Part shown: positions 1-12,788 of the stretch, in pieces | Numbering within the stretch: position 1 is the stretch's first letter | How the letters are laid out: the number at the start of each line of letters is the position of its first letter | Origin: Melieria omissa | Lineage: Eukaryota; Arthropoda; Insecta; Diptera; Ulidiidae | Direction of reading: 5' to 3' | Assembly: GCA_963971225.1 (NCBI GenBank) | Contig: OZ020269.1 | Location: 82,994,450-83,058,449, forward strand | DNA: 64,000 nt | Program-made: the position numbers and the translations under genes | Notes under the pieces: generated by a model | What the model was told of the DNA's origin: nothing | Seen by the model: the letters and a program-made list of their open reading frames with translations, nothing else | The model's database searches: none

Positions 1-2462
1 TGTGTGTGTGTGAGTGAGTGTTGTAGTTTACAGTGCAAAGTATCCAAAGCATTTTAAAAGCAGCGAAGAGGGGCGACAGTGAGCACAACAACAAAAACTA
101 CGAACAACAAAGAAAAAGTTTTAAAACGGTTGCTAATATTTGATTTGACTTGATTTTTCACAAACAAACTGGTGGCATGTGTATTGTTGTGAATTTTAAA
201 AGGTTTCAACTAATCAGAAACAAAGAAAAGAAGAAACTTCCTAGTTGTAGTTGTAACGAGAAGGAACTTTTATTTCTAAAAGAAATTTAAAGCTTGTTTG
301 GGATGCTTAAAGACTATTTTATAGCATGAACGAAATTCAGTTTTCTAATATTGATTAAAAACAAAAACAAAAACATACAAATTTTATTGATATAAGTATA
401 CACTTTTATTTTGTTAATAAACTTATGAAAATATTTATTAAGTCATAATATGAATAAGTTTAATATGAAATAATGCCAGTTAAACGACTGACAGTTTAAC
501 CCTATTCGATTCGAATTTAGATCTTTAAGAGTTGGAAAGACGAGATCCTACAAACGCCGATTGTAATTCCAGGCTTTCAGCCGCTCTTGGCCCTTGTGAC
601 AGCGGAATTCTTGGCTCATAAAGAATATTTTCATACTTCAATTTAGAAATTTTTGACTTTTATTGTTTCGGCAAAAGAAAAGTTTGGTTTTTTCGACTAG
701 AGTCACTAAGCACGCCTCGTATTCATTTGGAAGCCATGCCTCGTGCAACTATTTACTCGTACTTGGCGACACTCTGCGCTGATATGATGCCACCCAACGT
801 GCCCCTGTTAACTGAAGCGACCCCACCCGCCGCACCGTTGGCTGCTGTGGCTGTTGTGGCATTTTAACGGGTTAATGCGAAAAAGGACACACACACACAT
901 AAATATGAACGACTGCACACGACAATACACGAAGCAGCTGCTGGACAGTTGGCGTTGATTATGGTGGCAGCGCAATAGTTGAGGTGGAAGCTGGTGCTGG
1001 CGCAATGAATATGCAACACACACACATTCACACACACATTCAAACACACATATTACTGCTGCTGCTGGACATAGCCGGACATGGGCACGTATATGCCCAC
1101 TTTTGAATTCATTGAACTCCGGCTTTGTGATTGTTGTTGCTGCTACTGCTGCCGCTCGTTTGTATACAAATTTATGTACACACACACATACAGACAAGCA
1201 CATGAATGCATATGAGGAGAATGCTGCGTACATTGCAGCATTCACACGCGCGCGCAAATACAGCAAAAGCTCGATAATGCAAATATTTGCCAAGTAATGA
1301 TGATACCTCACCCAGCGCCCTACGTCCCACTCTCGCTCAGAATCCAGCTCACGCTTATGCTCTCCCACTCGCCATTTCACCTTCGGCGCCCACTGTGCGC
1401 GCGTACTTTATTTCCCCAGTGAATTGATTGTAAAACGCTGTGAATTGATTGAGCTTCGGTGAAACTGCGTGACGTGCTCAGTTACACGCGTAAACTTTGT
1501 GATTTTCACCATTGCCAGCAATGAGTGAGCAAGTTTTCTACTGTGCGCCGAATGATAAAACTTAAAGTCAGCTTCAACTTTATTTGTTTGTGGATAAAAT
1601 ATGCACTAAGAATTTAACTCTTAGTTTAAAAAAATTGAAAAACTAAATATATTAAAAAAAAATATAGGTGAACATATTTCAAGAAAATAGTTTATAGAAA
1701 TAAAAAAAGAATTTACACGATCAAAAGTGTTTGAAAAGTCTACTAAAACATAAAATATTTCCTTACTTTCTTTGGTACAGCCAAATGCAACCCTGGCCTA
1801 AGGCGCAATTATTTTTTTGACAGATTTTCCAGTCTATTTTTCAGCAAACCAGAATTCGGAGTACTTCGCTTAACATTTCAAATCAGATTTAATGTTGCCA
1901 GATAGTTGAAATCAGTTGTTAACTGTAGTGAGTCTAAAAAAAATGGGTGTAGGGAAAAAGGACCGATTTTTGTTTAATTCTCGAAATGTATGAAATTTTC
2001 GAGAGAAATAGAGAAAAAGCGGAAAAGTAAAAATAAAAAAGCCTTAGAAAAGGAACTGAATGCTGATTTCTTTTTGTGAGTTAAAAACCTCAATGTTGTG
2101 TCTTGCGCTTTGTCTGGTTGTCAACAGAACGGAATGTAATTTAAAAGTATAGTTTCAGGTATTTTACTGACAAATGTATGTAAATGTAAAAGTGTTTAAA
2201 AAGAAGTACATAAAATAAAATGTCTATATACATAAAAGGTATAAAAAAATGCACCTTAACCAAAAACTGCAACACATAATTGGATTTGTGGTTTGTAAGT
2301 GCTTCATTACAGTGGAAATATAAAAAAACACAGGGAATTTTGTAGGGAAAATTCTTTGTGGGCGTAGGTCAAAGTAAGGAGTTTGTTTTGGGTGCTGGGA
2401 ATTTTCCAAAAAATTAGCTAACAATACTACTTGACATAAGTTAAACTAATGGGACCTAAATA

Positions 2463-2990
2463 CAGTATTTTCTGGATATAAGAGCCAAGCGAAATGCTTA
2501 AAATTCGAAGACTTTATCCAGGGAAGCCTTTTCTGAAATAATAATAGTTAATAGTAATTTTAATGCAAACAAATTAAACTTTTAGGGCTTATATAAAAAA
2601 CCTCTAATGAAACAACGGCCCATGTAGAAAAAACAATTTACTCGCATTATTGTATTTGTATTTTTTTTTAATGTATTTACATTTGCACAAAATTTTTCGA
2701 AGTTGACCAACATAAATATGTTTTTTTCAGACCAAAGTTTGCCGGAAAAAAACAAAAAGGAATAATCACAATGCTGCCAATTTGCTTTTCAACCGTGAAT
2801 TTTTGGATAATTTTCTTCAAATGCTCCAAACATTTGTAACGTTATAAACGGGTAGATCTTTTAAGCGAGAGATACCTTAACCGGGAAATTTCCTGCATAT
2901 TGTTTATGGGAGTTTATCGTAACCAAATTAGGTCACTTATAAGCGGGGAAATTTATTAAAAGGGGACTTACATCCAAAAAGTAGATACTG
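2463..2990. mobile_element. pogo/Tigger-like non-autonomous element
   Basis: The left end reads TA-CAGTATTTTCTGGATATAA and the right end, reversed, TA-CAGTATCTAC then TTTTTGGATGTAAG, giving imperfect inverted termini flanked by TA (2461-2462 and 2991-2992). No transposase frame is visible. CAG-type ends with a TA duplication fit pogo/Tc1-mariner MITEs. The termini need a gap to align, so this is an old copy. Confidence 0.5.
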
Positions 2991-5782
2991 TACCAGCCCG
3001 AAATAAAATAAATACCCGAACTACTGACTACAGGAAAAAAGTGTCGAAAGCAAAGAGATTAGAGTTTTGTAGGCCTCACTTCTAAAGTCAACAACTATCA
3101 TTGCGTTTAAACAACGAATCATTACACTTCATAGTCATGTGGTCCCTAAAACTCCGTACGTGTCTTGATTTCTAATTGAGTTTACTTTACATTTCAAACA
3201 GATGGAATTTGTGATATCACAACAGACCTGAGTGTGTCCCATACAAAGGCAACCACCATATCCCATCGACCATACTGTGACTCTAAAATTTTAATTTGCA
3301 TTATTTATTATATTTATTTTTACTTTTGTCCTAATAACAAAAATTTAATTATTCTTCCAGTGAGTTTTCCTAGTCTGTCAACTGTGTTGATTAGTTCAAC
3401 ATTGACCACTCACTCTACCTAACAATTCAACAATCCGTCTCTTCTATCTGCGTGCTGTTGATTTTTCATTAGACTGTCCTATGAATTTTTAATGTTATCA
3501 AAATATACTTTAACTATTTGCCCAAAAGTATGCAAACAAAAAGTGACAATAACTAACTTGAGAAAAATCAAACGAAAACCGTAAAGTGAAATACACAAAA
3601 AGCATAGAAATTGAGTTAAAAGTGCTGTCAAATCTTGCATGAACTCAATTTAAGTTGTAGCTGTCAAATTACCCAAGTTATGTTCAAAACTAGACACACA
3701 CACACAGACGCACAAACCCAGCAGCAGTAGCAACATGTCCATTTGCAATTTTAATGCGCCCATTCTCTCTAATGTGAGCTGCCTGTCGTTGAAGGCTCTG
3801 GCCCATTTCCAGGCACGCGCAACGGTCTAACCTTTCGTTAGTATGGCTTCAATTTAACGGTACGAGTGCCACTGTGCTAGCAACAACAACAACATCAGCA
3901 GCAACAACAACAAAAACAGGAAGAACAGCAGCAGAAGCAGCAACGCTAATAGTGAGAAACAAGCAGAGCACTACACGTACCCGAAGATTTTGCACAACTC
4001 TTAACAATACATGAAATTTAACTTAAAAAGTTTTTCGGCGCATTCGTTTTGCGTTTGTGGGCCGCTTTATGTATTTAGTGTCTCCATTCTACTTTAGAAA
4101 ATATGTTTTTTTTGTGTGTGTTTTGTTTCCTCATTTCGCAGCAAAACACAAATGAAAACAAATGGAACACATTTCCATCATAGCCAAAAGCCACACTCGA
4201 AGCCAGCATACACACACACACACATACACACCAGCACAGTGCGATGCGGTCGATGTGCGTCTACGAAGTGCTTGGCGGCCGGCGGTACACCTTGGCGTTG
4301 GTTTGTGGGGACGAATTGCGTGGATTTGCTGGGAAATGGAAATAAGCGACAAGTTTGGCATGAAAATGTCTGACAAAATGCCTACAAAATTTCTATTAAT
4401 TCTATGAAACCTAGATGGAGCGAGGGGATGGCCTATAGGGGTAAAGAAATCGCCTGGCCATGTAGCGGGAAGCAAAGTCAGGAGACAGCAAATAATAATG
4501 TGGAATGGATGTCGCGAAACAGGAGAAGTGTAGGAGCGAACAGCGCAAGCAACTTCGATACCATGAAACGCTGAGCTACCGTTGGCAATGGAGTTCATCA
4601 AGAACTTTTCATGTTTGCATGAGTTGAATGTCTTTGAAAGACCGCAAGTTATTTTTACCTACAAAGACTATATGTAATATCCGCTGATGTCTCGAAAAGT
4701 ACACAAGTACCCTACTTGTAGAATCCGATAAAAAAATAAAAGTCATCAAAGCAAAAGTTCATAGAAATAAAAAAAAGTACAGATATTAAAAATGAAAAAC
4801 CCTCAAAATTACGTTAAGTGTCTATCTAGTAGTTATACTCATAAGTTATAAGTTATACTCATAAGTTTTGTAGATCTGATAGTTCAACGTTCACTGAGTT
4901 TGTAGAAATTTTTGTGCAAATTGATGCCAAAGTACGAAGAAGGAATATCCCACTTTTTTTTAACAAATGAGAGTTCAAATAAATTCGGCATCTTGATGAA
5001 GCTTAACAGATCTGCTAATTTATCTTCAGCTGATTTTACTAGACACTTTGGATCTTAAGAACGAAGCCGAATATTTAGCCAGACGTCAATGTGAAGAGTC
5101 GTTTTTCAATCAGGGCACTCACACTTAAACTGTTGTATCGGGTTTTTGTTCCCAACTACTGCAGACATCACTCGATGAGAAGTGTTATTTCAGAAGCGTA
5201 GTATCCAGCGATGACCCCAAAAGATTGCCTTTGCCTACAAAGTTCAAAAAGCTTTCCACAGAGATTAGTAAAAATCCCATTGATCTATTTCATAGAAGTA
5301 CAACTCAAGAATACATAATTTTTTTTATTCATGGATACTGATAGCGTTGAACATGTGACTCTGTTGGTCCTTCTATGCAAAAACAACTATAACCTTCATA
5401 TTCAATGAACATGTGAATCCTCATAAAGCAGGACAAATGACTAATTTAACGAAAATATGTGCGATAAAAGTCTGCAAAAATATAGCAATTACGATACTCG
5501 ATACTCGCGTACTCACTATGGCAGCGATAACTCTGCAACTAATAATGCCACCATGGCAACCCCGTCAACAAAGCGTAGCGTAGCGCAGTGGCTTCTTTTT
5601 TCGGACAAGTGTATTATATTGCGACGATATTTCATATTAATGGGCACACAGATACCGAAACTAGCGCACGGACTGCGGGCACAGCACGAAAACCAAGAAC
5701 GCTGTGGTCGGCCAGTGTGTGTGTGTGAGTTGAGGGGTGGGTGGGTTGAGTGGGTGGCGGTTAGCTGAAGAGAACGCTAAAA

Positions 5783-5806
5783 AGTTGTTGAGAGAGAGAG
5801 AGAGAA
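5783..5806. repeat. (GA)n tract
   Basis: An uninterrupted GAGAGA run, with more GA tracts at about 5998-6010 and 6066-6080. Such tracts are binding sites for GAGA factor in flies; no function can be shown here. Confidence 0.6.
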
Positions 5807-6615
5807 GCAGTTGGCAGAACTGGTGAAATGCTGTCACGTTGGCAGCGCATACAAATGACAACACTTAAGCGTGCAGCATAAGCTGAGCAAGACTTCACAG
5901 CGATGCGGATTTTCACCACAGTTGGTGCTAACGGTAAATTATGTTAGGTTGTGTCAGAGCCGTTGGCCAACGTTAGTGGTGAGTTGAAGTGTTTGTGTGG
6001 AGAGAGGGATGGCGGCTGGGGGCACAGTTGGAGCATAGCTGTCATGGGTTGAGATGGGAATGAGCGCAGAGAGAGCGGTGCCCAAGCAGACGGGTTAGCG
6101 GGCAGCTTATGAGAGAGTTAAGTAATTGAAGATCTTAAAAGCTTAAATAATACATTCCATGCTGACTTTGATATGAAAATTGTACAACCGTGTCCTATAA
6201 GTATGAACATATGTAACTGTGTGGCGAGGAGTCAAGATGTTTCGGCTCGTTCGTTTGGCAGTGATGTAGTTTGTGGTGTGTGCGAATTGCACTAAAGCTA
6301 CTGTTGAGATGGAAACACACAACTCACTCAGTTGTGTGTGTGTATTTTGATGCTGACGTAACGGTAAAATCAAGTAATTTGAAATATCGATACTGTTGAG
6401 AACCTAGTATTGCAGTATTAGATGTTAAAAGAATGAATTGATACCCTTTTTTTTGCTTGTCACGTGCTAGCTTTGCTCTGTTTCATGAAATGGAATATTA
6501 ATTTTTGCAGTTCGAAAAGCTTTTTCACTCCGAAAATTTTCAAACTAGCTGCTAAATTTGGCAGCATTGTTTTAGTTCAGCAACAGCTAATTTCTTTCTG
6601 ATTGTTGTTGACAAT

Positions 6616-6740
6616 TATTGATACTGAGTACTTATCAGTACTGAGTACAAGTACCGACTCTGGGTACTTTTAAGTTCTTTTGAGTACTCAAAAATTGAGT
6701 ACTTTCGGCTCATGAGAAAATCGAGTACTTACTTAGTATT
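6616..6740. repeat. cluster of AGTAC/GTACT motifs
   Basis: Within about 125 bp, GAGTACTT, CAGTACTGAGTAC, GGTACTTT, GAGTACTC and related palindromic words recur about ten times with 8-20 bp spacing. It is locally repetitive without a clean period. Confidence 0.5.
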
Positions 6741-7263
6741 AATTTTGATCAAAACTAGTCAAATATTTCTGTTAGGCTTTGAGTCACCGCACATCAGACA
6801 ACATTTTGAAAGAAAAAGCAAAGCAATGAGAATTTTGTTGCTACGCACTTGCAATGGACTATCAGAATAGAAGTACTAGTGCTAGAAATACTAAAGGAAA
6901 AGCCATAAAAATGACTAGTGCGATGGTCTTTCTAGTGTTAATATATAGAACCTTTCTTACAGTTACTTTTGCTTCTAGGAAGAAGGTTGAAAATTAAAAA
7001 TTCACATTTTATATAAAAAAATAAAGATATATCTTAAACGCAAGCAAAATCTCTTAAAATCGAGAAGTTCAATATATATAAAATGTAAATAAATATGTGG
7101 TGTCTATCCATTTCTGTTTGGTAATGAACCGCAGACGGTACAGCAATAGCTCGGATATCTTTCTTCATTTCAGACCAAAACCACTGCCTGTGAGACCCAT
7201 TTTCCTCCCCCACTGAACTGTTTACCCCGCACGGATTGCAATGTTTTGAAAATGTCCACGCAC

Positions 7264-7269
7264 ACTCAC
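7264..7269 (-). other. 5' splice donor of the mam exon
   Basis: The minus strand reads ATCCAG then GTGAGT, a full-consensus donor after a complete CAG codon. Read-through would add about 16 residues unlike Mam and then a stop. Confidence 0.85.
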
Positions 7270-9411
7270 CTGGATGCCGTGTGCACCGCCCTGCTGGCTG
7301 ATGTGCAGCTGCTGCGTCTGTTTCATTTGCAGCGTTGTTGTGGTCGATTGCTGCTGTTGTTGTTGCTGCTGTTGCTGCTGCTGGTGCTGCATGTTGGGTC
7401 CCGCCTGCGGTCCGCCGCCCGCACCGACTTGCGGTCCGCTTTGATTGCCCTGAGGCGCGCCGCTGCCCGCCACATTCGGGCCGCCAGCGCCGCTCTGATT
7501 GGGTCCAGGACCCACCTGTGGACCGCCACGTTGCTGCGCATTGCTTTGCTGCTGCGACACATGCTGCGCAGACGCCATGTTCGGCGGCACCTGACCGGGA
7601 CCGCCTTGAACGTTCGGAACACTACCGGGGCCCGCGCCGGCGCCGCCGCGTGTGGGCGGGCCCTGCATGAAGCCGGCACCGGCCGGGCTCTGATTGCCCG
7701 CCGGTCCCATGGGCGAGTTGTAGGGCGAGTATTGCTGTTGCTGTGGGTTGGGTTGTTGCTGCGTTTGCGGCTGTCCGGGCTTGGGGAAGCCGCCGCCTGG
7801 TCCGGCGCCCATTTTGGGCGCATTGGGATGCGGCTGCTGGGGACCGTGCGGGTGGTGTTGTTGGGAGTGCTGCTGCGCGTGCTGTTGCTGCTGCTGTTGT
7901 TGTTGTTGCTGTTGCTGCTGCTGCTGGTGCATCTGTGCCTGCTGCTGTAGACGCTTGAGATCGAAGTCGTTTTGTGAGGAATAGAAGAGCTCCTGCTTGA
8001 TGTCGAGGAACGACTGCTGCACGCCAACGCCGGCACCGGGCGGCATCGGCCCGTTGGGACCCGACGGCACCTTCTGGTGGAACTGCGGCGGCAAATGTTG
8101 TTGCTGCTGCTGTTGCTGCGGTCCGTTCGGGCCCATGCCGAAGTCGCTGCCGAAGCCGCCGTAGTCGTTGTAGCGCCCGTTCGGCGGCCCGCCGCCCATC
8201 ATCTGGCCCTGCTGTGGCTGATGCATGGGCGGTCGCGGGAAGTTCATGCCACCCATTGCGTTTTTGTGCTGATGCTGCTCGGCCATCTGCTTGAGCGTTT
8301 GCGCGGCAAGCGAGAGCGCATTCATCGGGCCGTCGGGGCCATTTTGGAACTGGGCGCGCATTTTGTTCATGCTCGCCTGCGAGTCGCCATGATGTGGCGG
8401 ACCGCCCATGGGACCGCCCATACCGCCACCGCCATTGTTGGGACCGCCGCCCACGCCAACCCCGCCACCGCCACCGAATGCGGCATTAAACTGCGCCATT
8501 GCATTCTCCGACTTGACATTCAGGCTGTTGATGAGGTCCTGCGCGTTCGGCGGCTCCACCTTGATGCCGTCCTCGGTCTTGATGTCGAGCAGCGGCTTCT
8601 CGTCGAAGCCGTCAAAGAAGCCCGGATTGAAGTCCTGCAAGTCGTTGATGAGATCCTTGAAGGTTTCGTTGCCCTCCGTTGTGTCATCGCCCATGAGGTC
8701 GGGAAAGCCGGGGAAGTTGCCATTCGGGCCGCCCTCCTTGTCCAGCCCTGCCAGATCGGGAAAATCATGATCCGGCTCGCGCTTGCACTCTACTAGATTC
8801 GCCAGGCCGACGCCGACGCCGCCGCCCAGACCGCCGCCGCCCACCTTCTGCTGGTGCTGCTGCTGCTGAGCGTGCGGGTTATTCGAATTGTTGTGCCCGC
8901 CCATTAGGTTGCTGCCAACGCCAACGCCGACACCGACACCGCCCGGTGGGCCGCCATTGCCGCCGCCGCCGCCCATGTGTGGGCCCATGCCGCCGCCCCG
9001 GCCATTATTCGGTATACCGCCGGGGCCGCCTTGCTGGTCGTGCGGCCCGCCAACACCCACACCGCCGCCGCCGCCGCTGTTCGGGCCAGCACCGTTGCCG
9101 CCGCTGCCACCGCCGCCGCCGCCACCCACGCCGCCGTTGCCGCCCACGCCGGGTTCGCTCTTCACCGAAGTGTTTGTCAGCGCCTTCACTGTGACATTCG
9201 TGCTTATCTGCTGCGGTTGCGAGTTCGCCGCCGATGTGGTGAACTCCAATTGTTGCACAATCTCCACCGAGAATTTCGTTAGATTTTCGGAGCCGTTGTT
9301 GTTATTGTTGTTGTTGTTATTATTGTTATTATTTGGCAGTTTGTGTGGCGGCTCGAAGTTTTCAGCTCCATTGTCGACGTCGTCCGCTGGTCGTTTTAAG
9401 AATTTTTGTTG
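7270..9411 (-). CDS. mam: mastermind (mam), large internal coding exon
   Basis: Mastermind is the nuclear co-activator that binds the Notch intracellular domain and Su(H)/CSL on DNA and recruits acetyltransferases. This exon reads 714 codons on the minus strand without a stop. Seen: it opens with [11 protein letters not shown], then polyN at about residues 28-41, [13 protein letters not shown], long glycine runs (about 85-120), an acidic segment at about 250-287 containing [16 protein letters not shown] and [15 protein letters not shown], the segment [13 protein letters not shown] at about 467-478, and polyQ tracts near 495-514 and 674-687. These blocks match Drosophila Mastermind as I remember it. 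The exon starts right after a polypyrimidine-AG (9412-9413) and ends in CAG before GTGAGT, with phase 0 at both ends. The Notch/CSL-binding N-terminal domain is not in this exon. It is sharply GC-richer than its flanks. The open frame runs a short way into both introns, but those ends (28 residues upstream, 16 downstream) do not look like Mam. Confidence 0.93.
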
Positions 9412-9426
9412 CTGCAAAAAACAAAA
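9412..9426 (-). other. 3' splice acceptor of the mam exon
   Basis: On the minus strand a T-rich tract runs into TTTTTTGCAG, followed directly by the first Mam-like codons (CAA CAA AAA TTC). Upstream the reading frame continues 28 residues of hydrophobic, non-Mam sequence, so the acceptor, not an ATG, sets the exon start. Confidence 0.85.
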
Positions 9427-9862
9427 CCAAAAGAAGCGAATTAAAACCTTGAATCCTGTTAGCGTAAATAAGTAAGAAGAGAAATGGCGTATTTGCAATA
9501 AGCGGCCGAAGCTAATTACGGCGTTCAGTTGGTTTGTTGGTGTTTCGGCTTAGTTGGACGACTGGCCAGCTGACCGGCTCGGTCGAAAGTTCAAAAGTTG
9601 ATAAAGTTATGTCAAAGTAAATCTACGCAAAAGGACTTAAGGAATTTACTAGTAAACGAAACTACGGTTGCAGATAATGTGAGAAATATAAGCGAAAAGG
9701 AAAAATTCTTGCGAAATTCTCCTCATTTTTTAGTGATCTAAATCTTTGGTTTGTTTAGTAGAATATCGTAGAAAATATATGATTTGTCAAAAAAGACTAC
9801 CGAAAATGAAAATATTAAAGGACAAAATTTTTTTCAAATAGTTCTTGCTAGTGTGACAGCGC

Positions 9863-10404
9863 GGAATTGAATAACTGAGTTAAGTATGACTAAAAATAGC
9901 TCGGTTGAAACACAATTAAATGGGACAAAATTAATTAATTAATTAATTAGTTTTTTAATTTTTGAAAATGTATTTATTGGTTAGGAACACAATGACAACA
10001 TTAAATAAAATATATTTTTTTTTTATTGAGAATAATTTAAAGTTGTTCCACTTTCTAATTTGGCAGGACAGAATTGAATCAGTCAATTATGACTGAAAAC
10101 GATTTGATTGAAATACATTTAAATGGAAAATATGGAATTAGTTTTTTGTATTTGTATTTATTATAATGACAACCTTGAATAAGATATTTTTTTTTAAGAT
10201 TGAGAATACTTTCAAGTGCAATAATCGAATGACTGAGTCAAATATGACTGGGAATGATTTAATTGAAACACAATTAAAAGGAAAACATTGAATTAGTTAC
10301 TCAATATTTTTTTTTTAATGTATTTATTGATTAAAAAAACTATGACAACCTCAAATAAAATATTTATTTTATTTTTTTGAGAATAATTAAAAGTTGTTCC
10401 TCAC
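9863..10404. repeat. three degenerate AT-rich tandem units
   Basis: Three units begin near 9863, 10071 and 10222. Each carries, in the same order, GAATTGAAT or similar, a TATGACT motif, TTGAAAYACAATTAAA, a TGTATTTATT block, AATGACAAC, and [26 protein letters not shown] text. Unit lengths differ (about 150-210 bp) through small indels. No coding potential. Confidence 0.7.
9930..9949. repeat. (AATT)n microsatellite
   Basis: Five consecutive ATTA/AATT tetranucleotides lie inside the first of the tandem AT-rich units. Confidence 0.7.
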
Positions 10405-11670
10405 TCTTAAATTGTAATAAAAATCTTTTACTCAATAATTTAGACTTATTTATTCATAAATAAATAATTGTACCAAAATAGTTTACCCAAATATTCATTA
10501 AAGTGAGTTGATTTATTTAATGGCAGCACAGCATAGAAATGAAAGCATGGAATCCTGTGGTGTTTTCCTTCGTCTATCTCTCTGTCGCACACACTGTCGC
10601 TGGCTTTCGCAAGCCGTGAAGTTTTCGCCGCTCACTTGACACTTAAAGTTTATCAATTTGTCGCGCGCTGGCAATATTTACAACACAGAGTTGTATTCGC
10701 ACTTTAAACACTGGCAGGAAGTGTCGCATGTTTTTATAGTTTTGTCTTTAATTGTTTTTCCAACCGTGTGACACACACCCACACACACAAACGATGTGAA
10801 TAGTTAGATTCAGCACAGGATGCTGTCATTAATTCGAAATAATCGGCGTTAATATGTATAAAATTTATTGAGTTGTTGAATTTTCAATTTCATTGGAGGT
10901 GCATTTGTTTACGTCGCTTTTATGAACACACTTATTTCTAATTGCAACAACTCGAGCGCATCAGCTGCAGCCATAAAATGTTTATGCATCCACAAAACAA
11001 TCAAAAATCAACAATTCGCCAAATGCGAATGCAGAAAATAGTGCAGCAAACGGAGAAATCCGAATACCAACGACAAAAATAGCCAAAGAGAATATTGCAC
11101 AATACTTGTGAGGTGCGCGCGCAATTGTATTGAAGCCACAAATCAATAGACGCTGTCACCGGCGTCCTGCTCACCGCTGCTCGCCGCGTCTTCGAGAATG
11201 CAAGACGACGCAGTGTTTTGTGCTCATGGAGCACCTCGCTGCCTTTCTTTATTAGATTTTTGCTATTGTTTTGCGCGAACATTAGCCACTGTGCTGTGGT
11301 GTAATTATTCGTGCAAAGCAACAATAAAGTCGCAATAATAAATTTAAAGCAGTTTTTAATTAATGCAAAAGTAAAACGAAAAACAATACCAGCAACAATT
11401 CGGAATTCGTTTGGTGTATTTTAGATGAGAGGTGAGTTGCAGTTTGGCTGGAGAGGAGCAGTCGAAACAAGAGGTGAAGAAGACAGTTTTAAAAACTTGA
11501 GTGGCGATGTTGGGAAAGATGGCAGATGGAGGCCAGTGACTGGACAAATATTTAGATGAATGGAATGCTAGGCGGACTATTAAATAAAAAGACAAATATT
11601 TTAATGAAATATTTAATGGAAGATGCTGCGAAAAAACTTGAACTAATTACATGAACAAAGTCAAAGCTAT
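10405..11670. other. intronic sequence, nothing recognised
   Basis: A moderate-GC stretch at about 10560-11300 with a short ACAC run near 10770-10790. Short open frames on the minus strand (11001-11324, 11356-11595) show no recognisable domain. Confidence 0.5.
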
Positions 11671-11796
11671 GAATTAACGAAAAATTGGACGACTTCAAGT
11701 GGATTTAGGTTTGAATAGACGAAAAATTGAACGTCCTAGAATGGATCAAGTTTTGAATAGACAAACAAATGGGCGACATAAAGTGAACGAAGTGAA
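11671..11796. repeat. 3 x 42-bp tandem repeat
   Basis: Units start at 11671, 11713 and 11755, an exact 42-bp period. Each begins GAAT(A/T)(A/G)AC then (G/A)AAAAATTG or a variant and contains a GACG/GCGAC word. Confidence 0.7.
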
Positions 11797-12788
11797 GGTG
11801 GCAGTGTCGAAGTATCACATAAATTTAGGATTTAAAAAATATGCAGATTTATAAAATAATGAATAATACAGGAAACAATGTGATATCTCAATAATTGAAC
11901 CCAGGAGGCACAAACAATTGAATCAAAAAATTGTTGTCTGCATGTACAGCAACACGAATCAGTGGCATTGAACCAAAGATTGCAGTACAAGTCAAGTCAT
12001 GTGTGACATTCAACATCTACGTTCAATATTCCAACAAGTCAAACATAATTTCTATGATTTTTTCAAAGGGTTGAAAGAACGGTTTTTTTGTTGTCAAGTT
12101 TCAGTTTACGTTAATCGCATTCGCGCAGTGCATCAACAAATTTCCACAGCTGTGAATTTTAGCTTTTATACGCTCCCCAGCGCTCCGCGTTTTGCCGCTG
12201 AAATGCCCAATTATGCATTGCACCCTTGACGCTGAAATTGTTTTTGTGTAACGTATAACCATCACTTTGTTGTTTGTTGTTGCAAATTTAATCAACATAA
12301 AATCAAATTTGAAATGAGCCCGTAAAGTAGATGATGAAACCGAAAGAAAAATGACAAAAATACTTTCAAACGTATGTATGTTTGTGTGTGTCTGTACTCA
12401 TGCTTCAGCGTACAGTCAAACAAACAAAGGAATAAACGACAACAACAAATGTGCGCGTTAACCTTCCGCAAATGTTTAAACTTCGGTGACCACAAAAACT
12501 CAACAAAAATACTAAAAGCAGCGGCAAATAGCTAAGCAACAAAAACAAAACCTCCACCCGGCAACACACAAGCAGTAATAAAAATAAAAGTAATAATTTC
12601 GGCGGCTAAACGTGGAGGCAACAATTACAACGAGATTTCGAGGAGAACGCAAATTAAAGAACTGAGCGGGGTGAACGGGTGGAAAAGAAAAATTTTATGT
12701 AACGCATGTAGAGATACTCGTGAAGGATTCTTCGCTTTGCCTTAACATATTTCTAGGCGCAACAGGACAAGAAATTATGGAAGGTGGG
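11797..12788. other. intronic sequence, nothing recognised
   Basis: Ordinary AT-rich intron with a GTATGTATG-type microsatellite at about 12371-12400. No transposon ends or coding frames are recognised. Confidence 0.45.

Larger units (their letters stand above)
1..7263 (-). other. mam: mam intron downstream of the exon (partial)
   Basis: No coding exon is seen between the donor and the window edge. A (TG)n run opens the window at 1-12. CA-rich stretches lie at about 888-900 and 1015-1050, and a CAA/CAG-rich stretch at about 3875-3945. The 1.55-3.1 kb part is AT-rich and contains the pogo-like element listed separately. The 4.1-4.6 kb and 5.4-6.4 kb parts are less AT-rich, with no convincing gene. 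The next mam exon must lie beyond position 1. Confidence 0.75.

Noticed and set aside
808..1380. Minus-strand open frame of 190 codons
   Set aside because: Translated CA/TG microsatellites (VCVCVCV runs); no domain, no convincing splice context.
7246..7950. Antisense open frame of 234 codons
   Set aside because: It is the complement of polyQ/polyG codons of mam; composition is L/R/A repeats with no domain.
8077..8796. Antisense open frame of 239 codons
   Set aside because: Shadow of the mam exon on the opposite strand; no recognisable domain.
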